A stretch of DNA of 64,000 nucleotides from Sorangium cellulosum (GTDB taxonomy: Bacteria; Myxococcota_A; Polyangia; Polyangiales; Polyangiaceae): NCBI RefSeq assembly GCF_004135735.1, contig NZ_CP012670.1:3369501-3433500 (forward strand). The letters are read 5' to 3'. The position numbers were made by a program, and so were the translations under genes. This document shows, one piece after another, positions 1-8,482 of the stretch. The notes under the pieces were generated by a model. That model saw only the letters and a list, made by a program, of their open reading frames with translations, was not told where the DNA came from and did not search any database. Position 1 is the first letter of the stretch; every line of letters starts with the position of its first letter.

Positions 1-82
1 AGCGTCGTTGATCCCCGGGTGGCTGCCCTCGAAGGGCCGCGCCACCCGACCGCGCCCTCCGGGCGATCGACGTCGTCGCCCG

Positions 83-703
83 TCAGCCGGGCAGCCGTCG
101 CTGCACCGGCACGTCGCGCTCGTCGCCCTCGGTCACCTCCGCCTCGACGTCGATGACCTCCACGCGCCCGGGCTGCGCCGAGCCTGCGCCGGGGCGCCGT
201 GAGCGCTCGCCGAACGGCTCGCCGCCGAACGGCTCGCCGCCGAACGGCCCGCCGCCCAGGGGCCCGCCGCCGAAGTGGACGACGTTCACGCTGAAGAACG
301 AGCCGCCCGGCCCCTCTCCGCCGAGGCCGGAGGCGCTCGCCGCGGCCATGCGCCGCTCGAACCGCTCGCGCACGGCGGCGGCGATCTTCCGGCGCGCGGG
401 CGGGATCAGCAGCACGAGCCCCGCCACGTCGGTCAGCACCCCCGGCACGACGAGCAGCGCCGCGCCGAGGAGCACGAGCAGCCCTCCCGTGAGCCCCTCG
501 TCCGGGACGCGGCCCTCGGCCATCGCGCCCTGCCAGGAGGCGAGCACCCGGAGCCCCTCGCGCTTCGCGAGCGCCGCGCCGAGGATCGCCGTCCCGAGCG
601 CCATCGCCACGGTCGGCCAGAAGCCGATCTGCTTGCCGATCGCGAGGAGCAGCCAGAGCTCGACGATCGGGATCGCCAGGAACAGCAGGATCAGCTTGCC
701 CAT
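83..703 (-). CDS. fxsA: FxsA family membrane protein
   Basis: Small integral inner-membrane protein of the FxsA family. In E. coli, overproduced FxsA relieves phage T7 exclusion by F-plasmid PifA; its native role is unclear. The 206 residues open with MGKLILLFLAIPIVELWLL, the typical FxsA first helix. Further hydrophobic helices follow at about 25-45 and 75-100 with the GxLTDVAGL-type turn. The family core is about 130-150 residues. Here it is followed by a Gly/Pro/Phe-rich tail with short GGxPFGGEP repeats (15-bp DNA repeats near 200-260) and an acidic end. The ATG at 703 follows a GGGGGAG Shine-Dalgarno. It is transcribed divergently from kamD. Family assignment rests on motif recognition; the tail is unusual. 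Confidence 0.85.
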   Translation of the reverse strand: MGKLILLFLAIPIVELWLLLAIGKQIGFWPTVAMALGTAILGAALAKREGLRVLASWQGAMAEGRVPDEGLTGGLLVLLGAALLVVPGVLTDVAGLVLLIPPARRKIAAAVRERFERRMAAASASGLGGEGPGGSFFSVNVVHFGGGPLGGGPFGGEPFGGEPFGERSRRPGAGSAQPGRVEVIDVEAEVTEGDERDVPVQRRLPG

Positions 704-912
704 GCTCCCCCTCTAGCGCCGCCCGCCGCGCCGCGCATCCCCCCCGGGCGGTCCACCCCGGGCACGCCTGGCAGCCCCCTCCGGTGAGCCCCCGAAGGGC
801 CGCGCCACCCGGCGCCGAGCCCCGGGCGGCTGGCCGCTCCGCCCCCCGGATTCCGCGGCGGAGTACCGGCCGCGGGGAGAGTGCGCTAAGACCGCCTGCC
901 CCGGAGAAATTC

Positions 913-2457
913 ATGACCACCGTCCCCGTGGAGCAGGAAAAGGTGGACGCGTGCCGCGCGTTCGCCGCCGACATCGCCGACGAGGTGCAGCGCTTCATCG
1001 ACCGCCACACCACGGTCGGCGTCGAGCGCACCGTGGCCCGCGCCTACGGCGTGGTCGGCGCCGACGCCGAGGGGACGCCGCTCGCGAACGCGCTGGTCGA
1101 CCGCATCCACCGGGCGGGGCAGATCGGCCGCGGCGTCGCGTACCACCTCGGTCGGGCGCTCTGCGAGGGCGCCGGCTCGGTGCAGGAGGCCGCCGAGATG
1201 CTGGCGTTCAGCGAGGCTGCCGACCTCGGCGCCGGCCCGTCGACGGGCGAGGCGCGCGGGGCGCTGGAGGCCGCCACCCGCGAGGCGATCGACCGGATCG
1301 ACCGGGCCCGCGACCAGCGCGACGCCTTCAAGGCGGCGCACCGGGTCGGCGCCGCGCCGCTCAAGTACGTGATCGTCGCGACCGGCAACATCTACGACGA
1401 CGCCGTCCAGGCCAAGGCCGCCGGCTTCGCCGGCGCCGACATCGTCGCCGTGATCCGCGCGACCGCCCAGTCGCTGCTCGACTACGTCCCCGAGGGGCCG
1501 ACCACCGAGGGCTACGGCGGCACGTACGCGACGCAGGAGAACTTCAGGATCATCCGCCGCGCCGCCGACGAGGCGACCCGCGACACCGGCACCTACCTCG
1601 CGCAGACGAACTACTCGTCCGGCCTGTGCATGAGCGAGATCGCCTGGATGGCGGCGGTGGAGCGGCTCGACATGCTGCTCAACGACGCGATGTACGGGAT
1701 CCTGTTCCGCGACATCAACATGCAGCGGACGTTCATCGACCAGTATTTCTCCCGCCGGATCATCGCGAGGAGCGGGATCGTCATCAACACGGGAGAGGAC
1801 AACTACCTCACGACCGCCGACGCCGTGGAGAAGGCCCACACGGTCCTCGCGTCGCAGTTCATCAACGAGGCGTTCGCCCTGCGCGCGGGCCTCCGCGAGG
1901 AGCAGATGGGCCTCGGCCACGCCTTCGAGATCGACCCCTGGCTCGAGGACAGCCTCCTCTTCGAGCTCGCCCAGGCGCAGCTCGTCCGGCAGATCTTCGA
2001 TCGACACCCCATCAAGTGGATGCCGCCGACGAAGTTCAAGACGGGGGACATCTTCCACAGCCACGTCCACGACGCGATGTTCAACCTGGTCGGGATCACG
2101 ACCGGCCAGTCGATCGAGCTGCTCGGGATGTTCAGCGAGGCGATCCACACACCGCTCCTCATGGATCGGTACCTGTCGCTGAAGAGCGCCCGCTACGTCT
2201 TCACGGCCGCGCGGCACCTCGGCGACGAGATCCAGTGGAAGCCGGGCGGCATCGTCGAGACGCGCGCGCGCGACGTCCTCGACAAGGCGCACGCGCTGTT
2301 GCGCGAGGTCGCGCGGGACACCCTCTGGGACGCGATCGGGCGCGGCGCGTTCGGCGACGTCAAGCGCACGCGCACGGGCGGGAAGGGGTACTCGGGCGTC
2401 GTGGCGCGGCACCCGGAGTACCTGAATCCGATCCTGGACGTGCTGGAGCGGCCGTAG
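913..2457 (+). CDS. kamD: Lysine 5,6-aminomutase alpha subunit (KamD)
   Basis: Alpha (PLP/TIM-barrel) subunit of the adenosylcobalamin-dependent lysine 5,6-aminomutase. The enzyme migrates the terminal amino group of D-lysine or beta-lysine to C5 in lysine catabolism. The 514 residues match the family size. Recognisable family blocks are KYVIVATGNIYDDAVQAK, TTEGYGGTYATQENFR, MLNDAMYGILFRDINM and TGEDNYLTTADAVEKAHTV. The ATG at 913 was chosen because GGAG sits at 903-906; an in-frame extension back to 784 lacks family character. The gene normally sits directly before kamE, which encodes the B12 subunit. Here kamE begins 14.6 kb downstream, so the operon appears split. Both subunits look intact. 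Confidence 0.93.
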   Translation: MTTVPVEQEKVDACRAFAADIADEVQRFIDRHTTVGVERTVARAYGVVGADAEGTPLANALVDRIHRAGQIGRGVAYHLGRALCEGAGSVQEAAEMLAFSEAADLGAGPSTGEARGALEAATREAIDRIDRARDQRDAFKAAHRVGAAPLKYVIVATGNIYDDAVQAKAAGFAGADIVAVIRATAQSLLDYVPEGPTTEGYGGTYATQENFRIIRRAADEATRDTGTYLAQTNYSSGLCMSEIAWMAAVERLDMLLNDAMYGILFRDINMQRTFIDQYFSRRIIARSGIVINTGEDNYLTTADAVEKAHTVLASQFINEAFALRAGLREEQMGLGHAFEIDPWLEDSLLFELAQAQLVRQIFDRHPIKWMPPTKFKTGDIFHSHVHDAMFNLVGITTGQSIELLGMFSEAIHTPLLMDRYLSLKSARYVFTAARHLGDEIQWKPGGIVETRARDVLDKAHALLREVARDTLWDAIGRGAFGDVKRTRTGGKGYSGVVARHPEYLNPILDVLERP

Positions 2458-2648
2458 CGCGCTGGGGGGTCGGCGGCGGCTCGCCCGTGAGCGCCCGCTC
2501 CGCGAGGAGAGCTTCAGCGCCTTCGTCAGCCGCTCCAGGGTCCAGACCTGCTCGAACGGGACCTCGTGCTCTCATCGGGACGGCTGCAGGCCAGCTTGGC
2601 AACGGACGCGCCATCGAAGGATTGACTCCCTCCCTCCCTCCAGATGGC

Positions 2649-3101
2649 TCAGCCTCGCTGAGTACGTGCTCGTTCAATGGTCTCCCGCACTCTTGGATCT
2701 CTGCGTTGGAGTTGAACAGCGACGTGCCCCACCGCTTCAATCGCAAGGTCGTATCCGTATTCTATAAGGCGCTGGAACCACAGGCCGTAATCGGCGAGGA
2801 TTGGGCGATACAGGCCGAGATGGCCCGGCTCGCCATCTCCCCAGGTGATCGGCCGCTTAGAAGCTTCTAGCTCACTCCGGGCGAAGGTCTGAGCGAGCTG
2901 GAGCGTTTGCAGTGCATCCACTCCTTCCACAAAGTTGAAAATCTCCTCGCCGAGTCCAGCGATGAGCACGGGGCAGCACCAGTCCCCCTCGGGAGTCCCT
3001 GGAGGTATCGGCTTGCCGATGATGAGCACGATCTCGCGATCGCTCTCACCTTGTACCCCGTAGCGGCGGACGGCGATCGGTTCTCCGATGCGCTTCTTCA
3101 T
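2649..3101 (-). CDS. Hypothetical protein, DUF6968-like
   Basis: About 150 residues, function unknown. It starts MKKRIGEPIAVRRYGVQ and carries the block GVDALQTLQLAQTFARSELE near residues 60-80, followed by a C-terminal helix. The pattern resembles small proteins filed under DUF6968; that label is from memory and uncertain. ATG at 3101 was chosen over an in-frame start at 3218 because the latter overlaps the lipoprotein gene just upstream, which ends at 3113. That leaves an 11-base gap and suggests co-transcription. GC content is visibly lower than kamD. The plus-strand gene at 3823 shares the G-[VI]-D-A-x-Q-x-L motif, so the two may be distant paralogues. Confidence 0.55.
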   Translation of the reverse strand: MKKRIGEPIAVRRYGVQGESDREIVLIIGKPIPPGTPEGDWCCPVLIAGLGEEIFNFVEGVDALQTLQLAQTFARSELEASKRPITWGDGEPGHLGLYRPILADYGLWFQRLIEYGYDLAIEAVGHVAVQLQRRDPRVRETIERARTQRG

Positions 3102-3112
3102 GGGGTTAGAAT

Positions 3113-3469
3113 CTACCCCGGAAAAACCGTGGCCAAGCAGTAAATCTCCCACTTTTGTGCGGAGCCGCTGTTTGCGGTTGCCCAGCACGCTTCCTTGTGG
3201 AATCTGTCCAGTCTCCACGGAGATCGACAGAAGGCTTCCTTCGCCCGCTGGTTTGCGTTCTTCAAGAGCAGGCAGATCAGCTTGGCATCGGTGCGTGGTT
3301 CCCCAGGTAATTCATAATTATCCGTGTGCGTGGCCGTCTCCGACGGGGACGCGACCGTCTCGAAATCTATGGTCGTGTCTGTCTCGCTGCTATCCTCCTC
3401 TACGGTGCACGAGAAACCAGCAAACGCGAAAAACATCCCGGCGAACAGCTTGTGTGTGAGTGCTTCCAT
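3113..3469 (-). CDS. Small putative lipoprotein
   Basis: About 118 residues. The N-terminus MEALTHKLFAGMFFAFAGFSC is a lipoprotein signal peptide with lipobox-like AGFSC, followed by an acidic Ser/Thr-rich stretch (EEDSSETDTT). The second half contains several Cys residues (ICLLL, AFCRS, EACWA, IYCLA). I do not recognise a family; short exported Cys-containing proteins of this style are common in myxobacteria (inference). ATG at 3469 was chosen over 3514 because it places the hydrophobic segment at a proper signal position. It reads directly into the downstream hypothetical gene with an 11-base gap. Lower GC than flanking core genes fits an acquired segment. Confidence 0.5.
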   Translation of the reverse strand: MEALTHKLFAGMFFAFAGFSCTVEEDSSETDTTIDFETVASPSETATHTDNYELPGEPRTDAKLICLLLKNANQRAKEAFCRSPWRLDRFHKEACWATANSGSAQKWEIYCLATVFPG

Positions 3470-3822
3470 GGGCCTACAACTGTTGCCGTTTGTAGGCCAA
3501 TGTTGAGCGCGCACGGCCGGCGCACTTGATCGATCGAGCGGCGTCGCCGGCGGACCGACGTTGCTCGCACGGTGGAAGTCGTTGCTTCCAGCCGAGGCCG
3601 CAGAGCCCGCGGAGGAGGTCGAATGGCACGCCTGGGTGGCGGTTGGGTTCGTCGCAGCGTTCGGACGCGTGTCGCGCCGTGGGGCTCTTCGGCGGCCATT
3701 TCCTTTGAGTAGTGAAGTGGCGAGTCACGTGAACGACCTGCCGCCACCCATCCAACCGTGGTTGCTGGCGGCGAGGAGCTAGGACGCTTGACATCGCTGA
3801 AGAGCGCGCTAGCTGGTGGGGC
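3470..3822. other. Intergenic region between divergent genes
   Basis: 353 bases between the divergent small lipoprotein and the plus-strand hypothetical gene. A TTGACA at 3788-3793 with a weak TAGCTG 16 bases downstream could be a promoter for the plus-strand gene, but its ATG is only 7 bases past the hexamer. No RNA gene or convincing ORF seen. Confidence 0.4.
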
Positions 3823-4131
3823 ATGCCGGACGTGATCGCGGAACGTACCCTTGAGCTGACACTTGCGAGTGGGACGCAAGAGGGCATCCGAGTTCGAGTG
3901 TGGGCACCCGAGTACAGTCCAGCATTGCGGAGCTGGGTCGCTGACGTGGAGGTCGCTGGAGCGGGGCACAACCATAAAACCCACGGAACCGGCATCGATG
4001 CGTTCCAGGCGCTGTACAGCGCGCTCTTCTTGATTCCGGTCATGCTCGCCCACTATGCGGAAGATGGCCGGCTCTCGTGGTTCAATGAGGAGTGGCTCGG
4101 GTTCCCAGAGATCAAACTCACTGAGCCGTGA
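3823..4131 (+). CDS. Hypothetical protein, DUF6968-like
   Basis: 102 residues, starting MPDVIAERTLELTLASGTQ, with central GTGIDAFQALYSALFLIPV and ending GFPEIKLTEP. It is predicted to be a small soluble alpha/beta protein. The block GIDAFQAL parallels GVDALQTL in the minus-strand gene at 2649-3101, so both may belong to one small uncharacterised family. A purine-rich GGTGGGG precedes the ATG. Function is unknown; the position at the island edge beside a transposase remnant suggests accessory DNA. Confidence 0.5.
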   Translation: MPDVIAERTLELTLASGTQEGIRVRVWAPEYSPALRSWVADVEVAGAGHNHKTHGTGIDAFQALYSALFLIPVMLAHYAEDGRLSWFNEEWLGFPEIKLTEP

Positions 4132-4189
4132 CTCCGGCGCGCTGATGCGCGAACGCGCGGCCGGCCGCGGAGGCGGAAGGGGCGACTCG

Positions 4190-4450
4190 CGCCTGCATTG
4201 GCCCCAAGTCTGCCGCAAGGCGGGCATCCCGCTGCTTCTGGCGCCCAGCATCAAGGCTGGGCTCGACCTCGACTGGAGCAACCCGAAACAGAAGGCGGCA
4301 GCGATTCAGATCCTGGAGCGGCAGGTCTCGTCGCTGCAGCAGTGGGTGGACCGCCACCTGGACGATGTCATCGAGCAGCCAATTCGCCCCTATCTCGATG
4401 CGGTCACGCAGGTTCGAGACCAGGACCTGGAATTAGAGATTGTTTTCAAT
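4190..4450 (+). pseudogene. IS1182-like transposase remnant
   Basis: In frame 2 the translation from about 4190 reads GIPLLLAPSIKAGLDLDWSN, then a helical stretch with QWVDRHLDDVIEQPIRPYLD and QVRDQDLELE. This resembles the middle of IS1182-family transposases, where a region ending in QD(L/V)E precedes the RQGVAEDRR-type block. Here homology breaks off right after QDLELE, no catalytic region follows, and the N-terminal part is missing. It is interpreted as a decayed internal fragment. A nearby full-length copy was not seen in the window. Confidence 0.5.
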
Positions 4451-4509
4451 AGGTTCGGCACTCTAGACGTCGAGCCTGCGGGCGGCGTCGGAGGCGTGAG
4501 CGCCAGGGC

Positions 4510-5226
4510 TCACCAGATCATCCGTCCCGCGTCGCGCAGCGCTCCCCGGCGCTCCGCCCAGTCCGGGAGGACCCGCTCGACACGCTGCCAGAACATCGCG
4601 CCGTGGTGCGGCTCGCGCAGGTGCACCAGCTCGTGAACGACCACGTACTCGATCAGCCGTGGCGGCAGCAGGATCGTCTTCCAGTGGAAATACAGCCGCC
4701 CGCCCTTCCCGCACGACCCCCACCGATACCCGAGATCCCGCACGGTGAGCCCGCCCGGCGTCACCCTGATCCTGCCGGCGTACCGCTCCACCCGCGCCGC
4801 CAACCACGGCCGCGCGTGCGCGCTGTACCACCGGATCATGTGCGCCTCCGCCGTCTCCGCCGCTCCTCCCACCCCTCTGCGCTCCGCGTCGGCGCGGCGC
4901 ATCCGAAAGCGGCCGTCGAGGAGCTTGACGGGCACGTCCTGGTCCGGCACGAGCAGCAGCCGGTACGACCGTCCCAGGTAGGGGAACCCCGCCCCGTCCA
5001 CGAATTGCCGCGGCGGCGGCGCCGGGGGCAGCGCTTCGCGGGCGGCGAGCTGCTGGTAGATCCGGAATCGCCTGGCTTGCACGAAGCGGGTCAGCGCCTC
5101 CGGCGACGCGGCCGCGGGGGCCGCGAGCGTCAGACGCCCGTCGCGCTCCACGGTGACTTCCGGCGACCGGCGCCGCTCGCTGCGCCGCAGCTCCAGCTCG
5201 AGGTCGCCCACCACGAGCGCCGTCAC
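4510..5226 (-). CDS. YgjP-like zinc metallopeptidase (DUF45/M48-type)
   Basis: 238 residues. Carries the YgjP/WLM-like signatures: RWGSC (in DLGYRWGSCGKGGRL), then EYVVVHELVHLREPHH, giving an HExxH zinc motif, and FWQRVERVLPDW. These proteins are small predicted metal-dependent hydrolases often found beside type I restriction genes; their role there is not established. The GTG start at 5226 overlaps the hsdR stop in a GTGA arrangement, so it is translationally coupled and the last gene of the minus-strand operon. The C-terminus is complete. It may process or regulate HsdR, or protect the cell in an unknown way (inference). Confidence 0.8.
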   Translation of the reverse strand: MTALVVGDLELELRRSERRRSPEVTVERDGRLTLAAPAAASPEALTRFVQARRFRIYQQLAAREALPPAPPPRQFVDGAGFPYLGRSYRLLLVPDQDVPVKLLDGRFRMRRADAERRGVGGAAETAEAHMIRWYSAHARPWLAARVERYAGRIRVTPGGLTVRDLGYRWGSCGKGGRLYFHWKTILLPPRLIEYVVVHELVHLREPHHGAMFWQRVERVLPDWAERRGALRDAGRMIW

Positions 5227-8200
5227 GCCTTGACCAGCCTCGCGTGATTCGCCTTGGCCAGCTCCAGGATCCGGTCGGCGACCGCGTCCGCGTGCTCGAA
5301 CGGCACGATCTCGTGATCGTCGAGGAAGGTGAACACCGCCCCGCGGAGCACCTCCCGCGCGTGCGTGTTCTTCCAGAAGTCGACCACGCGGATCTCCGCG
5401 CGGATGTGGGCCACGAGCTGCGCCGCGAGCCCCGCCAGCCAGCGCGCGTCGGCCGGGGGCACGGGGCGGTCCTTGGCCCGCTCCTCCTTCAGCACCGCGA
5501 AGAACGGCGCCTCGGTCTGCGGGTCGAGGCCGGTGTCGTCCTTCTGCCGCCCCCTCTCGGCTTCCTCGGCGAGGCTCCTGAGCGCCAGCGCGAGCTGCTC
5601 CCAGTCCTCCCCGTGCGCCTTCAGGATCTCCTCCAGCCGCTCCGACAGCCGCTGGTAGTGGACCGGATCGGCGTCCCGGTTCTGCCGGATGTGGTGCCGC
5701 AGCGCGTGCTCCATCTCCGACGCCTTGGCCCGCGGCGACACGTGCTTCCCCACGTGGGCGGCGAAGCCCGCGTCGGTGATGGCGATCGGCGCGATCTTCG
5801 GATCCACGCCGAGCGAGATCACGTGGTCGTCGATCAGCCGCCGCACCTTCGCGCCGGTCGACTTCGCGAGCTCGGGCAGCTCGCCGCGGAGCAGCTTGCG
5901 CGCCTCCGTGTAGATCAGGCCGAGCTGCTTCGCGTCCTTCAGGTAGGGCAGCCCCTCGGGGCGCGGCAGCACCAGGTCGAGCGTGTCGAGGAACTGCTTC
6001 AGCTTCACCGTGAACTCGGCCCGCAGCCGCTCGTTCGTCAGGAGCTGCACGCAGGCTTCGGTGTCGGAGATGTCGGCGACGCCGTGGCCCTTGAAGAAAT
6101 CGAGCAGCCGCTGGTGGCGGTCGCGCAGCTTCGGGATCTCGTCGCGGAGGTTGCGGAGCGCGCCCTCCACGTCCTCGGCGCTGTAGGTCGCGAGCGCGTC
6201 GGCCAGGTGCTGGGCCACCCCGTAGTAGTCGACGATGATCCCGGCCTGCTTCCCGTGCCCGGTGCGGTTCACCCGCGCGATGGCCTGGAGCAGCTCGGCC
6301 TCGCGGATGGGGCGGTCGAGGTACATCACGCCCTCGATGGGCGCGTCGAAGCCCGTGAGGAGCATCGACTTCACGACCAGGAACGCCAGCGGATCGGCCT
6401 TCTCCGGGTCCTCGTGGACGAGCGGCTTCACGAAGCGGGCGATGCGCGCCTCGATCTTCCCCTCGTCGGTCCACTCCCGGAACATCGGGTCCTCGTTGTG
6501 GACGCCGGAGATCACCGCCGCGAACTCCAGCCGCTCGAGGTCGGCCAGGTTCTGGTAGGCCCGCACGGCGGCGCGGAGCTTCCGCGGCCTGGTCGCGAGC
6601 GCCTCCGCGTCGAGGTCGCGGAGCGCGGGGTCGAGCGCCCTGGCCTCCTTCACCAGCTCGTCGCGGGCCGCGGGGAGCGCCTTCGCGTAGCGCACGGCCG
6701 CGAGCCGGCTGTAGGCCGCGATCTGCGCCTTCAGCCCGCTGGGCAGGATGTGCTCCACGTAATGCCGCAGCATGTCCCGCGCCTTGGCCTCGATCATCTT
6801 CTCGGCCTCGAGCACGTTCCCCTTGGTCGCGTACTTTCGCCTGATCGCCTCCAGCTCCTCGGGCGTCCGCTCGACGAACATGTCCTCGAAGAGCTGGTCG
6901 AGGTCGCGCCCGTCGCTGACCGCGCCCGACGCCGTGCGGCCCTCGTAGAGGATCGGCACGGTCGCGCCGTCGGCCTCGGACTCCCGCAGCCGGTAGCGGT
7001 CGATGAACGGCCCGAAGATCTCGTGGGTGCGCTTCTTCGCGCCCATCAGGATGGGCGTCCCGGTGAAGCCGATGCGCGCGGCATTCGGCAGCGCCTTCTG
7101 CAGGTTCGCGTGCATCGTGCTCGTGTGCGAGCGGTGCGCCTCGTCCACGAGCACCAGGATCGACTCGTCCGCGTTCAGCTCCTCGAACTCCTCCGCGGCC
7201 GCGGCCTGGGCGGCGGGGTTGTCGTCGTCGCGGCCCGCGTACTTCTGGATCATCGCGAACACGATCCCCGGCCCCTTCTTGCCGAGGAGCTTCTTCAGGT
7301 CGGCGACCTTGCGGGCTACCTTCACCGTCTCGCCGGTGAGCGCGGCCGTCCCGGCGAGCTGGCGCTGCAGGTCCTTCCGGTCGGTGATGACCACGACCTT
7401 GAAGCGGCGGAGCGCCGGGAGCGAGCGCAGCTTCCGCACGAGGAAGACCATGGTCAGGCTCTTCCCCGAGCCCTGGGTGTGCCAGATGATCCCGCCGCGC
7501 TGGTCGTGTTCGCCGTCCTGCTTGCGGGTCTTGCCGTGGAGCAACCGGTGGATGGCGCCGTGCACCGCGCGGAACTGCTGGTAACGGCAGACGACCTTCA
7601 CGGTCCGGCCCGACACCTCCTGGTACAGCGTGAAGTGCCGGAGGATGTCGAGCAGGTGGTCCGGGCGGAGCATGCCGGCGATGAGCTTCTGCTGGAGCGA
7701 GAGCTTCGCGGGGTCGGCCGTGTGGAGGGCCCTGGCCACGTCGGCGAGCGGGATGGGCGCGGTGTCCTTCCAGGCGAGGTAGTGCTCCAGGTCGGCGCAG
7801 AGGGTGCCGGCGCGGGCGTCGTCGAAGCAGGTCGCGACGAGGATCTGGTTGGTGAAGAAGAGCCGCTCGTTGCCCTCGTTCTCCTGCACCTGACCGGCGG
7901 CCCTGCGCTCGTTCTGGTAGCGCCGGAGATGGTCGACGGCCGCGGGGATGGCCTCCGGGGCGGTGGGGCTCTTGCACTCGACGACGACGACGGGGATGCC
8001 GTTGATGAAGAGGACGAGGTCGGGGATGATGTACGGGACGGCCTGGCCGCGGGGGCAATCGACGCGGAATTGGTTGATGACGGTGAAGGTGTTGTTCTTC
8101 GGCTCGTGCCAGTCGATGTAGTGGATCGTCTGCTGGCGGCCGCCGTCCCAGTCGGGCAAGCCGTCGACGGGGAGGCCTTCGAGGAGGAGGGCGGTGGCTG

Positions 8201-8474
8201 CCTGGTTGGCCTCGATCAGGCGGGGGGCGGCGATGCGGGTGAGGGCGCCGATGGCCTGGGCGATGCGGGCGTCGTCGAGCCAGGGCTTGTTGTTCCTGAG
8301 GTTGATGCGGCGGAGGGCGTTGCGGAGGTCGTGCTCGAGGAGGATGTCGCGGAAGGAGGGGCGGCCCGTGACGGTGGGGTGATCGACGCTGCCGCTGATG
8401 TACTGCCAGCCGAGGGAGATGAGCTGGTCGATGAAGGGGAGCTCGACCTGGTTGTACTCGGGACCACCGCTCAT
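5223..8474 (-). CDS. hsdR: Type I restriction enzyme R subunit (HsdR)
   Basis: 1083-residue motor and nuclease subunit of a type I restriction-modification enzyme. It cuts unmodified foreign DNA after ATP-driven translocation in the HsdR2M2S complex. Visible motifs are the N-terminal PD-(D/E)xK-type nuclease core (IIPDLVLFINGIPVVVVECK; D152, E166, K168), Walker A TQGSGKS at 333-339, DEAH at 444-447 and motif III TGTP at 471-474. A long helical C-terminal region follows for complex assembly. ATG at 8474 was chosen because it follows GGAG with 12-base spacing and matches the family N-terminus; the longer ORF to 8705 overlaps rhuM. It lies 8 bases after rhuM and overlaps the metallopeptidase start. 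All key motifs are intact. Confidence 0.93.
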   Translation of the reverse strand: MSGGPEYNQVELPFIDQLISLGWQYISGSVDHPTVTGRPSFRDILLEHDLRNALRRINLRNNKPWLDDARIAQAIGALTRIAAPRLIEANQAATALLLEGLPVDGLPDWDGGRQQTIHYIDWHEPKNNTFTVINQFRVDCPRGQAVPYIIPDLVLFINGIPVVVVECKSPTAPEAIPAAVDHLRRYQNERRAAGQVQENEGNERLFFTNQILVATCFDDARAGTLCADLEHYLAWKDTAPIPLADVARALHTADPAKLSLQQKLIAGMLRPDHLLDILRHFTLYQEVSGRTVKVVCRYQQFRAVHGAIHRLLHGKTRKQDGEHDQRGGIIWHTQGSGKSLTMVFLVRKLRSLPALRRFKVVVITDRKDLQRQLAGTAALTGETVKVARKVADLKKLLGKKGPGIVFAMIQKYAGRDDDNPAAQAAAAEEFEELNADESILVLVDEAHRSHTSTMHANLQKALPNAARIGFTGTPILMGAKKRTHEIFGPFIDRYRLRESEADGATVPILYEGRTASGAVSDGRDLDQLFEDMFVERTPEELEAIRRKYATKGNVLEAEKMIEAKARDMLRHYVEHILPSGLKAQIAAYSRLAAVRYAKALPAARDELVKEARALDPALRDLDAEALATRPRKLRAAVRAYQNLADLERLEFAAVISGVHNEDPMFREWTDEGKIEARIARFVKPLVHEDPEKADPLAFLVVKSMLLTGFDAPIEGVMYLDRPIREAELLQAIARVNRTGHGKQAGIIVDYYGVAQHLADALATYSAEDVEGALRNLRDEIPKLRDRHQRLLDFFKGHGVADISDTEACVQLLTNERLRAEFTVKLKQFLDTLDLVLPRPEGLPYLKDAKQLGLIYTEARKLLRGELPELAKSTGAKVRRLIDDHVISLGVDPKIAPIAITDAGFAAHVGKHVSPRAKASEMEHALRHHIRQNRDADPVHYQRLSERLEEILKAHGEDWEQLALALRSLAEEAERGRQKDDTGLDPQTEAPFFAVLKEERAKDRPVPPADARWLAGLAAQLVAHIRAEIRVVDFWKNTHAREVLRGAVFTFLDDHEIVPFEHADAVADRILELAKANHARLVKA

Positions 8475-8482
8475 GGGCGTGC

